Assembly: GCA_020637165.1 (NCBI GenBank)
Contig: JACJWN010000014.1
Coordinates: 1 to 42,904 of the forward strand
Length of the DNA: 42,904 nt
DNA from: Mycolicibacterium sp.
GTDB lineage: Bacteria > Actinomycetota > Actinomycetes > Mycobacteriales > Mycobacteriaceae
Direction: 5' to 3'
Part shown: positions 29,863 through 38,721 of the stretch, piece by piece
Position numbering within the stretch: the first letter of the stretch is position 1
Layout: the number at the start of each line of letters is the position of its first letter
Made by a program: the position numbers and the translations under genes
The notes under the pieces: model-generated
Seen by the model: the letters and a program-made list of their open reading frames with translations, nothing else
The model's database searches: none
What the model was told of the DNA's origin: nothing

Positions 29863-31665
29863 CTAGAGGTACTGCCCCAGGTTCGACTCGGTATCAATGG
29901 CCCTGCTCGCCGACGAACTCTTGCCGGTGACCAGGGTGCGGATGTAAACGATTCGCTCGCCCTTCTTGCCCGAGATCCGCGCCCAGTCGTCGGGGTTGGT
30001 GGTGTTGGGCAGATCCTCGTTCTCGGCGAACTCGTCGACGATCGAATCCAGCAGGTGCTGGATCCGCAGGCCGCGCTGGCCGGTGTCCAGCACCGACTTG
30101 ATGGCGTACTTCTTGGCCCGGTCGACGACGTTCTGGATCATTGCCCCGGAGTTGAAGTCCTTGAAGTACATAACCTCTTTGTCGCCGTTGGCGTAGGTCA
30201 CCTCGAGGAAGCGGTTGTCGTCGATCTCGGCGTACATGCGGTCGACGACCTTCTCGATCATCGCCTTGACGCACAGCGACCGGTCACCGCTGAACTCGGC
30301 GAGGTCGTCGGTGTTGACCGGAAGCTCGTCGGTGAGGTACTTGCTGAAGATGTCCTGGGCGGCCTCGGCGTCCGGGCGTTCGATCTTGATCTTCACATCG
30401 AGACGGCCGGGCCGCAGGATGGCCGGGTCGATCATGTCCTCGCGGTTCGAGGCGCCGATGACGATGACGTTCTCCAGGCCCTCCACGCCGTCGATCTCGC
30501 TGAGCAGCTGCGGCACGACCGTGGTCTCGACATCGGAGCTCACGCCGGTACCGCGGGTCCGGAAGATCGAGTCCATCTCGTCGAAGAACACGATGACCGG
30601 CGTTCCCTCGGAGGCCTTCTCGCGGGCCCGCTGGAAGATCAGCCGGATGTGCCGTTCGGTCTCGCCGACGAACTTGTTGAGCAGTTCGGGGCCTTTGATG
30701 TTGAGGAAGTAGGACTTGGCCTCGCGGGCGTCGTCGCCGCGCACCTCGGCCATTTTCTTGGCCAGCGAGTTGGCCACCGCCTTGGCGATCAGCGTCTTGC
30801 CGCAGCCGGGCGGACCGTAGAGCAGCACCCCCTTGGGGGGGCGCAACGAGTACTCACGGTAAAGCTCCTTGTGCAGGAACGGCAGCTCCACTGCGTCGCG
30901 GATCTGCTCGATCTGGCGGGTCAATCCCCCGATGTCGCTGTAGGAGACGTCGGGCACCTCCTCGAGCACCAGATCCTCGACCTCGGCCTTGGGGATCCGC
31001 TCGAAGGCGTAGCCAGCCTTGGTGTCGACCAGTAGCGAGTCGCCGGGGCGCAGCTTGCGGGGCCGCAGATCGTCGTCGATGGCCCCCTCCAGCTCACGGG
31101 CGACCTCGGGGGCCATATCCTCGACCGCCACCAGCGGCTCCGCGAGCCAGACGATCCGCTCCTCGTCGGCGTGCCCGACCACCAAGGCCCGGTGCCCGTC
31201 GGCGAGGACCTCCCGCAGGGTGCTGATTTCCCCGACCGCCTCGAAGGTGCCCGCCTCCACCACAGTCAACGCCTCGTTGAGCCGGAGCGTCTGGCCCTTT
31301 TTCAGCGTCGTGACCTCAATATTGGGAGAGCAGGTCAGCCGCATCTTGCGGCCGGAGGTGAAGACGTCGACGGTGTCGTCGTCGTGGGCGCCGAGCATCA
31401 CTCCATAACCGCTGGGCGGCTGGCCCAGCCGGTCGACCTCCTCGCGCAGGGCCAGCAATTGTTGACGGGCCTCCTTGAGGGTGTCCATCAGCTTGGCGTT
31501 ACGGGCCGCCAGCGAGTCGATCCGGGCCTCGAGCTGCTGTATCTCGCGCGGTGAGCGCTGTCCGCCGGAGGCGCTCTGCAGCTGCTCGCGCAGGATAGAC
31601 GCCTCCCGGCGCAACTGCTCCAACTCCGCGGCGTCCCCGTCGCCAGAACGATGTGAATCAGTCAT
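29863..31665 (-). CDS. mpa: Proteasomal AAA+ ATPase Mpa (ARC)
   Basis: Mpa binds Pup through its coiled coil, unfolds the tagged protein and feeds it to the 20S core. The 600-residue protein has an N-terminal coiled coil (about 10-75), a double OB region (about 80-225) and an AAA+ module. Walker A is [11 protein letters not shown], Walker B is [12 protein letters not shown], and the arginine finger region is [16 protein letters not shown]. The C-terminus ends LGQYL, the docking motif with penultimate Tyr. AAGGAG (31676 to 31671) lies about 5 nt before ATG 31665. It corresponds to Rv2115c. Confidence 0.97.
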   Translation of the reverse strand: MTDSHRSGDGDAAELEQLRREASILREQLQSASGGQRSPREIQQLEARIDSLAARNAKLMDTLKEARQQLLALREEVDRLGQPPSGYGVMLGAHDDDTVDVFTSGRKMRLTCSPNIEVTTLKKGQTLRLNEALTVVEAGTFEAVGEISTLREVLADGHRALVVGHADEERIVWLAEPLVAVEDMAPEVARELEGAIDDDLRPRKLRPGDSLLVDTKAGYAFERIPKAEVEDLVLEEVPDVSYSDIGGLTRQIEQIRDAVELPFLHKELYREYSLRPPKGVLLYGPPGCGKTLIAKAVANSLAKKMAEVRGDDAREAKSYFLNIKGPELLNKFVGETERHIRLIFQRAREKASEGTPVIVFFDEMDSIFRTRGTGVSSDVETTVVPQLLSEIDGVEGLENVIVIGASNREDMIDPAILRPGRLDVKIKIERPDAEAAQDIFSKYLTDELPVNTDDLAEFSGDRSLCVKAMIEKVVDRMYAEIDDNRFLEVTYANGDKEVMYFKDFNSGAMIQNVVDRAKKYAIKSVLDTGQRGLRIQHLLDSIVDEFAENEDLPNTTNPDDWARISGKKGERIVYIRTLVTGKSSSASRAIDTESNLGQYL

Positions 31666-31710
31666 AACGGCTCCTTACCCCGCACCGAATATGGCCCGGC
31701 GGATACCTCA

Positions 31711-31716
31711 ACGCTA
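31711..31716 (-). promoter_or_regulatory. Predicted -10 element for mpa
   Basis: Minus-strand TAGCGT lies 45 nt before the mpa ATG, giving a leader of about 38 nt that contains the AAGGAG ribosome site. Unlike pafA and dop, mpa therefore appears to have a conventional leader. Confidence 0.4.
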
Positions 31717-31763
31717 CCGGCGATTGAACCATGCCGGGCGTTGTGACAACCGCTCGGCCGATA

Positions 31764-31790
31764 TCGACACCAGTCCGTCACTGTTAACCT
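31764..31790 (+). promoter_or_regulatory. Predicted promoter of MTB12-like gene
   Basis: TCGACA (31764-31769) and TAACCT (31785-31790) separated by 15 nt resemble a SigA-type promoter. The leader of about 27 nt ends in AGAAAGGA, a good ribosome site 6 nt before GTG 31824. Confidence 0.45.
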
Positions 31791-31823
31791 TCTGGATGAG
31801 TCGGTCCGATAGAAAGGACAGTC

Positions 31824-32321
31824 GTGACCCAAAAACTCCTCGCAACCTGCATGGCAGTGGCCGCGATCGCCGGCGGAGCCGCGGCGGGCGTGACGGCGGC
31901 GGCGTCGATGCCTCTGGCCGCGGCCCCCGCGGTCCAGCCGGTCGTCTTCGGCGCCCCGCTGCCCCTGGATCCCGCGGCCGGGATGCCGACCGCCGACCAG
32001 CTCAACGGCGTTCTGTACGGGCTGGCCGATCCCAACGTCCCGTTCTCGAGCAAGGCCTACCTCGTCGAGGGCGGAATCGGCCGGCTGGAAGCCCGCACCG
32101 CCGACGCCCTGATGCGCAGCGCGGTCGCCAAGGGCCAGATGCCGTTGAGCTTCTCCATCGCCGGGATCAACCCGGCCGGCCCCGGCGCCGCCACCGCGGA
32201 CGTGACCGCCTCGGGGCCGGGCATGCCCCCGACCACCCAGTCCATCACTTTCGTCGACCAAGGCGGCTGGAAGTTGTCCCGCGCCTCCGCATCGAGCATT
32301 CTGGCGATCTTCGGCGGCTGA
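31824..32321 (+). CDS. Secreted MTB12 (CFP-2)-family antigen
   Basis: A 165-residue exported protein with an Ala-rich signal peptide (about 1-33). The mature part closely resembles the M. tuberculosis low-molecular-weight antigen MTB12: VQPVVFGAPLPLDPAAGMPT, LADPNVPFSSKAYLVEGGIG, and TFVDQGGWKLSRASASSIL. The fold is cystatin/NTF2-like and its function is unknown. GTG 31824 with AGAAAGGA upstream is the clear start. It lies 16 nt before the related lppK gene. Confidence 0.88.
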   Translation: MTQKLLATCMAVAAIAGGAAAGVTAAASMPLAAAPAVQPVVFGAPLPLDPAAGMPTADQLNGVLYGLADPNVPFSSKAYLVEGGIGRLEARTADALMRSAVAKGQMPLSFSIAGINPAGPGAATADVTASGPGMPPTTQSITFVDQGGWKLSRASASSILAIFGG

Positions 32322-32336
32322 CCGCCCGCTACGGGG

Positions 32337-32897
32337 ATGCGACGCGCACTGATCGGGATGCTGCGCTTGATCGGGACGGCGGGCGCCGTCACCGCCGTGG
32401 CGGCGTTCGGCGTTTCCGGGTGTGCGGCCGACCGGGCGGCACCACCGCCGGCCCCGGCTGAGGTCGTCGCGCAGCCGCCGGCTGGGCCCCCGCCCGCCGA
32501 CAGCGGGCCGTTGCCGGCGCCGGAGGCTCTGGCCGACGTCCTCTATCGGCTGGCCGACCCGAACATTCCGGGCAACGAAAAGCTGCCGCTGGTGCAGGAC
32601 GCCACGGGGCCCGACGCCGCCGCACTGGACACCTTCGCCACCGCGCTGCGTGACAACGGGTTCTCCCCGATGACCATCACCGCATCCGACATCGCTTGGT
32701 CACCGGAGCAACCCGGTGATGTACTGGCCACGGTCGAGTTCGCCGCCGCCGATACCGATGATCCGGAAGGGTTCAGCTTCCCGATGGGTTTCCGCCGCAC
32801 CGACGCCGGCTGGCAACTGACCCGCGACACCGCTGAGGAACTGTTCGCGATCGGCGGTCCTTCCGCCGGGGCTCCCGCCCAGGCTCCCCCGCCCTGA
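32337..32897 (+). CDS. lppK: Lipoprotein LppK (MTB12-like domain)
   Basis: A 186-residue lipoprotein. The signal peptide ends in the lipobox VSGC, so Cys29 should be lipidated. A Pro/Ala linker follows, then a domain related to the preceding protein (LYRLADPNIPGNEKLPLVQD matches LYGLADPNVPFSSKAYLVEG). It ends in a proline-rich tail. It corresponds to Rv2116. The two adjacent genes look like an old tandem duplication in which one copy is secreted and the other is membrane-anchored. Confidence 0.85.
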   Translation: MRRALIGMLRLIGTAGAVTAVAAFGVSGCAADRAAPPPAPAEVVAQPPAGPPPADSGPLPAPEALADVLYRLADPNIPGNEKLPLVQDATGPDAAALDTFATALRDNGFSPMTITASDIAWSPEQPGDVLATVEFAAADTDDPEGFSFPMGFRRTDAGWQLTRDTAEELFAIGGPSAGAPAQAPPP

Positions 32898-32902
32898 CCG
32901 GC

Positions 32903-33196
32903 ATGTGGATCGGCTGGCTGGAGTTCGACGTGCTGCTCGGCGACGTCCATTCCCTCAAGCAGAAGCGCTCGGTGGTGCGGCCGATCGTCGCGGAGTTGCA
33001 GCGCCGATTCAGCATCTCGGCCGCCGAGACCGGATGGCTGGACCTGCACCGGCGTGCCGGAATCGGGGTGGCTGTGGTGGCCGCCGACCGCGCCCACGTG
33101 GTGGAGGTGCTCGACGCTGCCGAACGGATGGTCGCCGGAAGGCCTGAGATCGAGCTGCTTTCGGTCCGTCGGGATCTGCGCCGCAGTGACGACTGA
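32903..33196 (+). CDS. DUF503 family protein (Rv2117-like)
   Basis: A 97-residue protein, the same length as Rv2117. The DUF503 motifs are WLEFDVLLGDVHSLKQKRSV, a basic RRFSISAAETGWLDL stretch and GVAVVAADRAHVVEVLDAAE. DUF503 proteins adopt a ferredoxin-like alpha/beta fold and have been suggested to relate to ribosome-binding factors, without proof. The ATG lies 6 nt after lppK, so it is probably co-transcribed. Confidence 0.85.
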   Translation: MWIGWLEFDVLLGDVHSLKQKRSVVRPIVAELQRRFSISAAETGWLDLHRRAGIGVAVVAADRAHVVEVLDAAERMVAGRPEIELLSVRRDLRRSDD

Positions 33197-33221
33197 GACC
33201 CCGCCTATCTCCGGCGACCGT

Positions 33222-33267
33222 GCGCGTCGGTCCGCCGACGCGCCGCCGAGGTGCGCGGTCGGCGCAC
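33222..33267. terminator. GC hairpins between convergent DUF503 gene and trmI
   Basis: GCGCGTCGG (33222-33230) and CCGACGCGC (33235-33243) form a perfect 9-bp stem with a TCCG loop. A second hairpin pairs GTGCGC (33251-33256) with GCGCAC (33262-33267). No U-tract follows, as is common for mycobacterial intrinsic terminators. The position between two stops supports bidirectional termination. Confidence 0.6.
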
Positions 33268-33269
33268 GC

Positions 33270-34151
<882 letters not shown>

Positions 34152-34255
34152 TCAGCCTGCCACACCGGGTTCCCGGCCGAAGCGTCGATGGGCGGTGCCG
34201 GCCCGGAGCCGATCGCCGGCACTTCGCCGTCCGTGCCGGCCCGGGCACACCTAAG

Positions 34256-34261
34256 TAAGGT
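34256..34261 (+). promoter_or_regulatory. Predicted -10 element for ZIP transporter gene
   Basis: TAAGGT followed by 8 nt and ATG 34270, a leaderless arrangement. A 12-bp direct repeat GTGCCGGCCCGG occurs at 34195-34206 and 34233-34244, the second copy near the -35 position and forming GTGCC...GGCAC. It could be an operator. Confidence 0.45.
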
Positions 34262-34269
34262 CATCGCCC

Positions 34270-35004
34270 ATGTCCGTGCTGACCTGGATCATTGTCTCGG
34301 GTCTGGCCATGAGTGCGCTCGCGCTCGTCGGGGGCGCGGTGCTGCTGATGCCGGAGCGGGTGTTCGCTCGGGTGGTCACACCGCTGGTGGCGCTGGCGGC
34401 GGGCGCGCTGCTGGGCGGCGCACTGTTCCACATGTTGCCCGAGTCCATCGCCGCGACCGGAAATGACCTGGCGGTCTACGGCTGGGTGGCGGCTGGCGTG
34501 GTGTTCTTCCATCTGCTCGAGCAGTTCCTGCACTGGCACCACTGCCACCGCCCGGTCAGCGCACATCGACCGCTGGGCTACCTGATTCTCGCCGCCGACG
34601 GGTTGCACAATCTGATCGGCGGCCTTGCGGTCGGCAGCGCTTTCGTCGTCGACATCCGGCTCGGAATCATCACCTGGCTGGTGGCCGCCGCCCACGAGAT
34701 CCCGCAGGAGTTCGGTGACTTCGGCATCCTGGTGCACAGCGGCTGGGCACCGCTCCATGCGCTGATCTACAACCTCGTGTCGGCTCTCAGCTTTCCGGTC
34801 GGCGGGCTGATCGCCTACGGATTCTCGGGGCGGATCGACGCGGTGGTGTTACTTCCGTTCGCCGCCGGCACATTCATCTACATCGCTCTGGCAGACCTCT
34901 TACCGGAGACCACCGCCGCACCGGATACCTCGCAGAAGGTGATCCACACCCTCAGTTTCGTGGCCGGTCTTTCGCTGCTGGGGTTGCTCGCCGCGGCGAT
35001 CTGA
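34270..35004 (+). CDS. ZIP-family divalent metal transporter
   Basis: A 244-residue membrane protein with about seven or eight helices. The ZIP metal-site signatures are clear: DGLHNLIGGLAVGSAF in helix IV and AAHEIPQEFGDFGILVHSGW in helix V. A His-rich loop (HWHHCHRP, about residues 88-97) lies between helices III and IV and may bind or sense metal. ZIP proteins move Zn, Fe, Mn or Co into the cytoplasm; the substrate here is unknown. Its last 53 nt overlap the convergent thioredoxin-DsbD gene. Confidence 0.9.
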   Translation: MSVLTWIIVSGLAMSALALVGGAVLLMPERVFARVVTPLVALAAGALLGGALFHMLPESIAATGNDLAVYGWVAAGVVFFHLLEQFLHWHHCHRPVSAHRPLGYLILAADGLHNLIGGLAVGSAFVVDIRLGIITWLVAAAHEIPQEFGDFGILVHSGWAPLHALIYNLVSALSFPVGGLIAYGFSGRIDAVVLLPFAAGTFIYIALADLLPETTAAPDTSQKVIHTLSFVAGLSLLGLLAAAI

Positions 35005-36259
35005 TCACCCGGTCGAGCAACAGGATCAACCCCGTCGCACCCGCGGCTGCGGCGAAGACGAGTATCGAGGTCCCGACATCGTTCAGCAGCGATGGCGCGA
35101 TGATCATCACGATCGCGAGGCTGAGCATCAGCATGCCGCTGAGCAGCTTGAGCGTTCGACCTTGTCTCTCCTGAAGTTTGGTGGCACGCATGGTGGCGAC
35201 CGCCACCCCGAAAATCACCAGTTCGTCAAGCTGGTAAATCAGCATGTAGAGCCCCAGCAGCGCACCGAAGGCGACCGGTGAGACGTCGCGGCCGGCCACG
35301 ATGTTCGTCCACAGCACCGGGAACCCGGCCGTGCAGGCGAGTTCGACGAACGACACGCCCGCCGCCAGGATCACCGTGGACGCGACCAGGGCCGGCAGCG
35401 ATTGCGCCGATGCCAGCACGCGGCGCATCCGGTCATAGATTCCGGGCTTGCTGGTCTCCGGAATGCTCAGTGAGACGCCCCTTTTGAACCAGAAGAAATC
35501 CTTGATGTTGATCACCGCGAAGGCCGCGGCGAGGATCGCGACGAGGGTGCGGACCGCGGGGGCGAAGCGCAGCACCGCGAAGACGGTGAACAGGCCGCCG
35601 ATGAACAGTGCGTAGACCAGGCCGGTGACGAAGATGAAGACCAAACCGGTGACCGCGGTGGTGCGCCGGGAGCCGGTGCGCAACGTCAGGGCCAGCAGGA
35701 TCGACAAGACCCACAGCGAGCAGGGGTTGATCCCGTCGACCGCGGCGATCAGGACCGTGCTGAGCACGAGCGACTGGCCGGCGGCGTCGACCTCGCCGAG
35801 CAGCGGAAGGTCGACGACCTCACGCGGCGGCGGCGAACCGCCTCGGGGAACGATGTCGGCGCCCGCGTCGGGACATCCCTGCGCCAGACACCGGGACACC
35901 GCCCGCTCGAGCACGCGGGGTGTGATGAGCTCGGAGAAACCAATCCAGTGTTGGGTGCCCAGGAAGAAGGCGGGGACGCCGGTCGGTTCGATCCCGAATG
36001 CGGTGGCCATCGCGGCAAACCGGCGCTGATTGTCCACACTCCCCCGCACCTCGAAGGAGCGGATCTCCAGGTCCGGATGGCGTTGGGCGAGCTCGGCAAG
36101 TGTCAGCTTCGCGGCTGCACAATGCGGGCAGCCCTCGGCCCAAAAAAAGTACAGCACCGCCGGATCCGGCGGATCGGCCACCGACCGGGCGGCTGCGCCG
36201 AGCGGGGAAAGCAGCGCGGCGAGCGCCAGCAGAGCCGCGAGCAGGTAACGGTGGCTCAC
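34952..36259 (-). CDS. Fusion of exported thioredoxin domain and DsbD/CcdA-like membrane domain
   Basis: A 435-residue protein. A signal peptide or anchor (about 1-24) is followed by a thioredoxin-like domain with CPHC active site (Cys44, Cys47) and a cis-Pro segment GVPAFFLG (Pro96). Extra cysteines lie at 124 and 129. After a linker come about seven membrane helices with VDGINPCSLW (Cys180) and VELACTAGFPVLW (Cys309), placed like the paired membrane cysteines of DsbD/CcdA. It should carry reducing power from the cytoplasm to its outer thioredoxin domain. GTG 36259 overlaps the stop of the secreted-protein gene by 4 nt. Domains are clear; the partner is inferred. Confidence 0.82.
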   Translation of the reverse strand: MSHRYLLAALLALAALLSPLGAAARSVADPPDPAVLYFFWAEGCPHCAAAKLTLAELAQRHPDLEIRSFEVRGSVDNQRRFAAMATAFGIEPTGVPAFFLGTQHWIGFSELITPRVLERAVSRCLAQGCPDAGADIVPRGGSPPPREVVDLPLLGEVDAAGQSLVLSTVLIAAVDGINPCSLWVLSILLALTLRTGSRRTTAVTGLVFIFVTGLVYALFIGGLFTVFAVLRFAPAVRTLVAILAAAFAVINIKDFFWFKRGVSLSIPETSKPGIYDRMRRVLASAQSLPALVASTVILAAGVSFVELACTAGFPVLWTNIVAGRDVSPVAFGALLGLYMLIYQLDELVIFGVAVATMRATKLQERQGRTLKLLSGMLMLSLAIVMIIAPSLLNDVGTSILVFAAAAGATGLILLLDRVIRSPRRATPAAKDRPRN

Positions 36260-36861
36260 GCCCCGTTGCAGACCCCGGAATCCCGGATCACGTTTCCGTA
36301 GACGTTCATGGTGGCGTTGTTGGCATTGATCTGCCCGGCTGGCACCTGCCGGGCGATCTTGTCGCTGATCTGGGTGAACTGGAACCATAAATGGTAGAAC
36401 GAGTCACCGTTGTACAGCGGCGAATACTCGCTCCGGTCAGGGTAGTTGGTGATGTAAAGCGTGTGCACCCGCGGATCCAGGAACGCGGCCGACTGGTCCA
36501 TATTGGCCCGCACCAGGTTGGCCGCGGCGAGAACTCCCGGTGCCGACCAGTTATCGCCCTGGTCGCGCAGGAAGTTCTGGAAACCCCAGGACTGACTGTT
36601 CAGGGTGTCGTACTGGGCGTTGAACCACTGGCAGGCGTCGCGTTCGGCGGTGATCTGCTCGGGGGTCACCCTGCTCTGCCACAGGTTGTAGGGGAAGACC
36701 GTGTAGTTCGGCGCCCAGTCCGAGGGGTACGGCACGAACACGGGCAGCGAGGGGGCGGCGTCATCGGCATGGGCGGCGCCCGCCGGTGTCACTGAGGCAC
36801 CGATGAGGGCGCACGCCACAGCCGTGCCCAGGCGCCGCAGAAATGTCTTTCGTTCCGGCAT
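36256..36861 (-). CDS. Secreted protein with two cysteines, function unknown
   Basis: A 201-residue exported protein. The signal peptide (about 1-32, RRLGTAVACALIGASV, cleaved after AHA) has a twin arginine but not a full Tat consensus. The mature part has exactly two cysteines, Cys77 (DACQWFNAQYD) and Cys198 (DSGVCNGA), and many aromatic and Asn residues. No family was recognised. The 4-nt overlap (GTGA) with the thioredoxin-DsbD gene suggests that its disulfide is a substrate or the two proteins share a task. GATAAT lies 6 nt before ATG 36861 as a possible leaderless -10. Confidence 0.75.
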   Translation of the reverse strand: MPERKTFLRRLGTAVACALIGASVTPAGAAHADDAAPSLPVFVPYPSDWAPNYTVFPYNLWQSRVTPEQITAERDACQWFNAQYDTLNSQSWGFQNFLRDQGDNWSAPGVLAAANLVRANMDQSAAFLDPRVHTLYITNYPDRSEYSPLYNGDSFYHLWFQFTQISDKIARQVPAGQINANNATMNVYGNVIRDSGVCNGA

Positions 36862-36867
36862 CCGACG

Positions 36868-36873
36868 ATTATC
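36868..36873 (-). promoter_or_regulatory. Candidate -10 element for secreted-protein/thioredoxin unit
   Basis: Minus-strand GATAAT followed by 6 nt and ATG 36861. It differs from the usual TAnnnT only at the first base. The start would be leaderless. Confidence 0.3.
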
Positions 36874-36958
36874 GACGCCCGCGGCGGGTGCGGGTTGGCA
36901 ATTGGCCAATTCAGGACGAGCCGGCGTCAGGGCAGGCTCGCATCAGGACAGGCTCCCG

Positions 36959-37441
36959 TCAGAGCAGGCTCGTCGCGTAGGCGACCGCGATGCCGGCCGC
37001 AGCGGCGAACGCGTCCTCGGCCAGCGCGACCGGCCGATCCCGGCCGCCGTTGGCGGCGACCAAGCGGGTGCGGACCGCGAAACCTCCCACGGTGCCCAGT
37101 ACGGCGCCGATCATCCCCGCGCCCAGGCTGCCCCAGCGGTAGCCCCACGCGGTGCCCAGCACCGCACCGGCGAAGGCGCCGGTGGCCAGTCGCGCCAGGA
37201 ACTGCGGTGCACTCTTGCGACTCGGCATGGTGGGCATCTGATCGCTGACGAGTTCGGCGACGGCGAGCACGGTCAGGATCGCCACCGTGACCCAGTGGCC
37301 CATCCACGAGGCCCATGTGCCGTCCAGATTGATCCACTGCAGCAGCGCCGCCCAGGCGATGACGGCCGGCGCGGTGAAGGCGCGCAGGCCGGCCACCACG
37401 CCGATGAGCAGGGCCAGCAGCAAGACGAGCGCATGCGTCAT
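36959..37441 (-). CDS. DUF4126 integral membrane protein (Rv2120c-like)
   Basis: A 160-residue hydrophobic protein with about four membrane segments. Its DUF4126-like opening is LLIGVVAGLRAFTAPAVIAW, followed by AVAELVSDQMPTMPSRKSAP and a glycine-rich GAVLGTVGGFAVR helix. Length and position before hisG match Rv2120c. Function is unknown. GGAGG lies about 7 nt before ATG 37441, and a TAGCGT hexamer lies 32 nt upstream of the start. Confidence 0.82.
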   Translation of the reverse strand: MTHALVLLLALLIGVVAGLRAFTAPAVIAWAALLQWINLDGTWASWMGHWVTVAILTVLAVAELVSDQMPTMPSRKSAPQFLARLATGAFAGAVLGTAWGYRWGSLGAGMIGAVLGTVGGFAVRTRLVAANGGRDRPVALAEDAFAAAAGIAVAYATSLL

Positions 37442-37472
37442 GGGTGTCCTCCGGTGCTAGGCGATCATCGGG

Positions 37473-37478
37473 ACGCTA
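37473..37478 (-). promoter_or_regulatory. Predicted -10 element for DUF4126 gene
   Basis: Minus-strand TAGCGT, with a leader of about 25 nt ending in a GGAGG ribosome site. It lies in the 65-nt gap after hisG, so this gene may be transcribed separately from hisEG. Confidence 0.4.
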
Positions 37479-37506
37479 GCACGGGGAGGGGCCCCGGCCG
37501 GGCCGG

Positions 37507-38373
37507 TCAGAAGCGGCAGAATCTCACGTCGGAGGCCAGGATCGCCTTGGCACCGATCCGGGCCAGGGCGTCCATGATGGCGTTGACATCGCGCCGGGGC
37601 ACCAGCGCGCGCACCGCCACCCAGTCCGGGTCGGCCAGCGGCGCGATGGTCGGGGATTCCAGGCCGGGGGTGATCGCAGTGGCCTCGGCCAGCACCTCAC
37701 GCGGACAGTCGTAGTCCAGCATCAGGTACTGCTGACCGAAGACCACGCCCTGGACCCTGGCGGCCAACTGGTCTCGGGCAGAACGGTTGTCGGCTCGGGC
37801 ACCGGTGCCCGAGGTCCCGTCACGCTCGATGAGCACCGCCTCCGAATCGCACAACGTGTCGCCGAACGCAACCAGGCCGTGCAGGCGCAGCGTGCGCCCG
37901 GAACCCACGACGTCGGCGATGGCGTCGGCGACCCCGAGTTGCACCGAGATTTCGACCGCACCGTCGAGCCGGATCACCGTCGCGTCAATTCCCCTGGCGG
38001 CGAGGTCCTTTCGCACCAGATTGGGATAAGCCGTGGCGATCCTTCTCCCGGCCAGATCGGCTACGGTCCAGGACCGCCCGGCCGGCGCGGCGTACCGGAA
38101 GCTCGACGATCCGAAGCCCAGCGCCAGACGCTCGCGCACCGGAGCCCCGGACTCGGCGGCCAGGTCCCGGCCGGTGATCCCGGCGTCGAGGTCACCGGAT
38201 CCGACGTAGATCGCGATGTCCTTGGGGCGCAGGAAGAAGAACTCGACTCCGTTGGCCGGGTCGATGACGGTCAGATCCTTGGGATCACTGCGGCGCCGAT
38301 ACCCGGCCTCAGACAGGATCTCGGCGGCCGATTCCGACAGTGCTCCCTTGTTGGGGACGGCGACACGCAACAT
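37507..38373 (-). CDS. hisG: ATP phosphoribosyltransferase HisG (long form)
   Basis: HisG joins ATP and PRPP in the first committed step of histidine synthesis and is feedback-inhibited by histidine. The 288-residue length identifies the hexameric long form with a C-terminal ACT-like regulatory domain ([20 protein letters not shown]). Catalytic-domain motifs are [36 protein letters not shown] and [18 protein letters not shown] (the PRPP-binding loop). It starts 8 nt after hisE. Confidence 0.96.
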   Translation of the reverse strand: MLRVAVPNKGALSESAAEILSEAGYRRRSDPKDLTVIDPANGVEFFFLRPKDIAIYVGSGDLDAGITGRDLAAESGAPVRERLALGFGSSSFRYAAPAGRSWTVADLAGRRIATAYPNLVRKDLAARGIDATVIRLDGAVEISVQLGVADAIADVVGSGRTLRLHGLVAFGDTLCDSEAVLIERDGTSGTGARADNRSARDQLAARVQGVVFGQQYLMLDYDCPREVLAEATAITPGLESPTIAPLADPDWVAVRALVPRRDVNAIMDALARIGAKAILASDVRFCRF

Positions 38374-38381
38374 GGCGCCCC

Positions 38382-38663
38382 CTACAGCTTCCGGTAGACG
38401 TCGTCGAGGCCCAGCCCGCGAGCGATCATCAGCACCTGCGTCCAGTACAGCAGCTGGCTGATCTCCTCGGCGAGAGCATCGTCGGTCTCATGCTCGGCGG
38501 CCAGCCACACCTCCCCGGCCTCCTCGAGGATCTTCTTCCCCAGCCCGTGCACACCTCCGTCAAGGGCGGCCACCGTCGCGCTGCCCGCCGGACGGACACG
38601 CGCCCGCTCACCGAGCTCGGCGAACAACTCCTCGAAGGTCTTCACGGCACCGGATTGTTCCAT
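38382..38663 (-). CDS. hisE: Phosphoribosyl-ATP pyrophosphohydrolase HisE
   Basis: HisE hydrolyses PR-ATP to PR-AMP, the second step of histidine synthesis. The 93-residue all-alpha protein is the standard mycobacterial length. It has [14 protein letters not shown] at the start and the MazG-type metal motif [20 protein letters not shown] followed by [12 protein letters not shown] 38663 was chosen on length; the longer open frame runs into tetR. It is separated from hisG by 8 nt, so they form one unit. Confidence 0.95.
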   Translation of the reverse strand: MEQSGAVKTFEELFAELGERARVRPAGSATVAALDGGVHGLGKKILEEAGEVWLAAEHETDDALAEEISQLLYWTQVLMIARGLGLDDVYRKL

Positions 38664-38673
38664 GCGGGCCGGG

Positions 38674-38688
38674 CCGCCGTCGCGGCGG
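38674..38688. other. Short GC hairpin between tetR and hisE
   Basis: CCGCCG and CGGCGG form a 6-bp stem with a 3-nt loop about 10 nt upstream of the hisE ATG, in the 58-nt gap after tetR. It might be a weak terminator or act in the hisE leader. It could be chance in GC-rich DNA. Confidence 0.25.
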
Positions 38689-38721
38689 TTTCCCCGCGGC
38701 GCCGCAGAATTGTCCGCGGTG

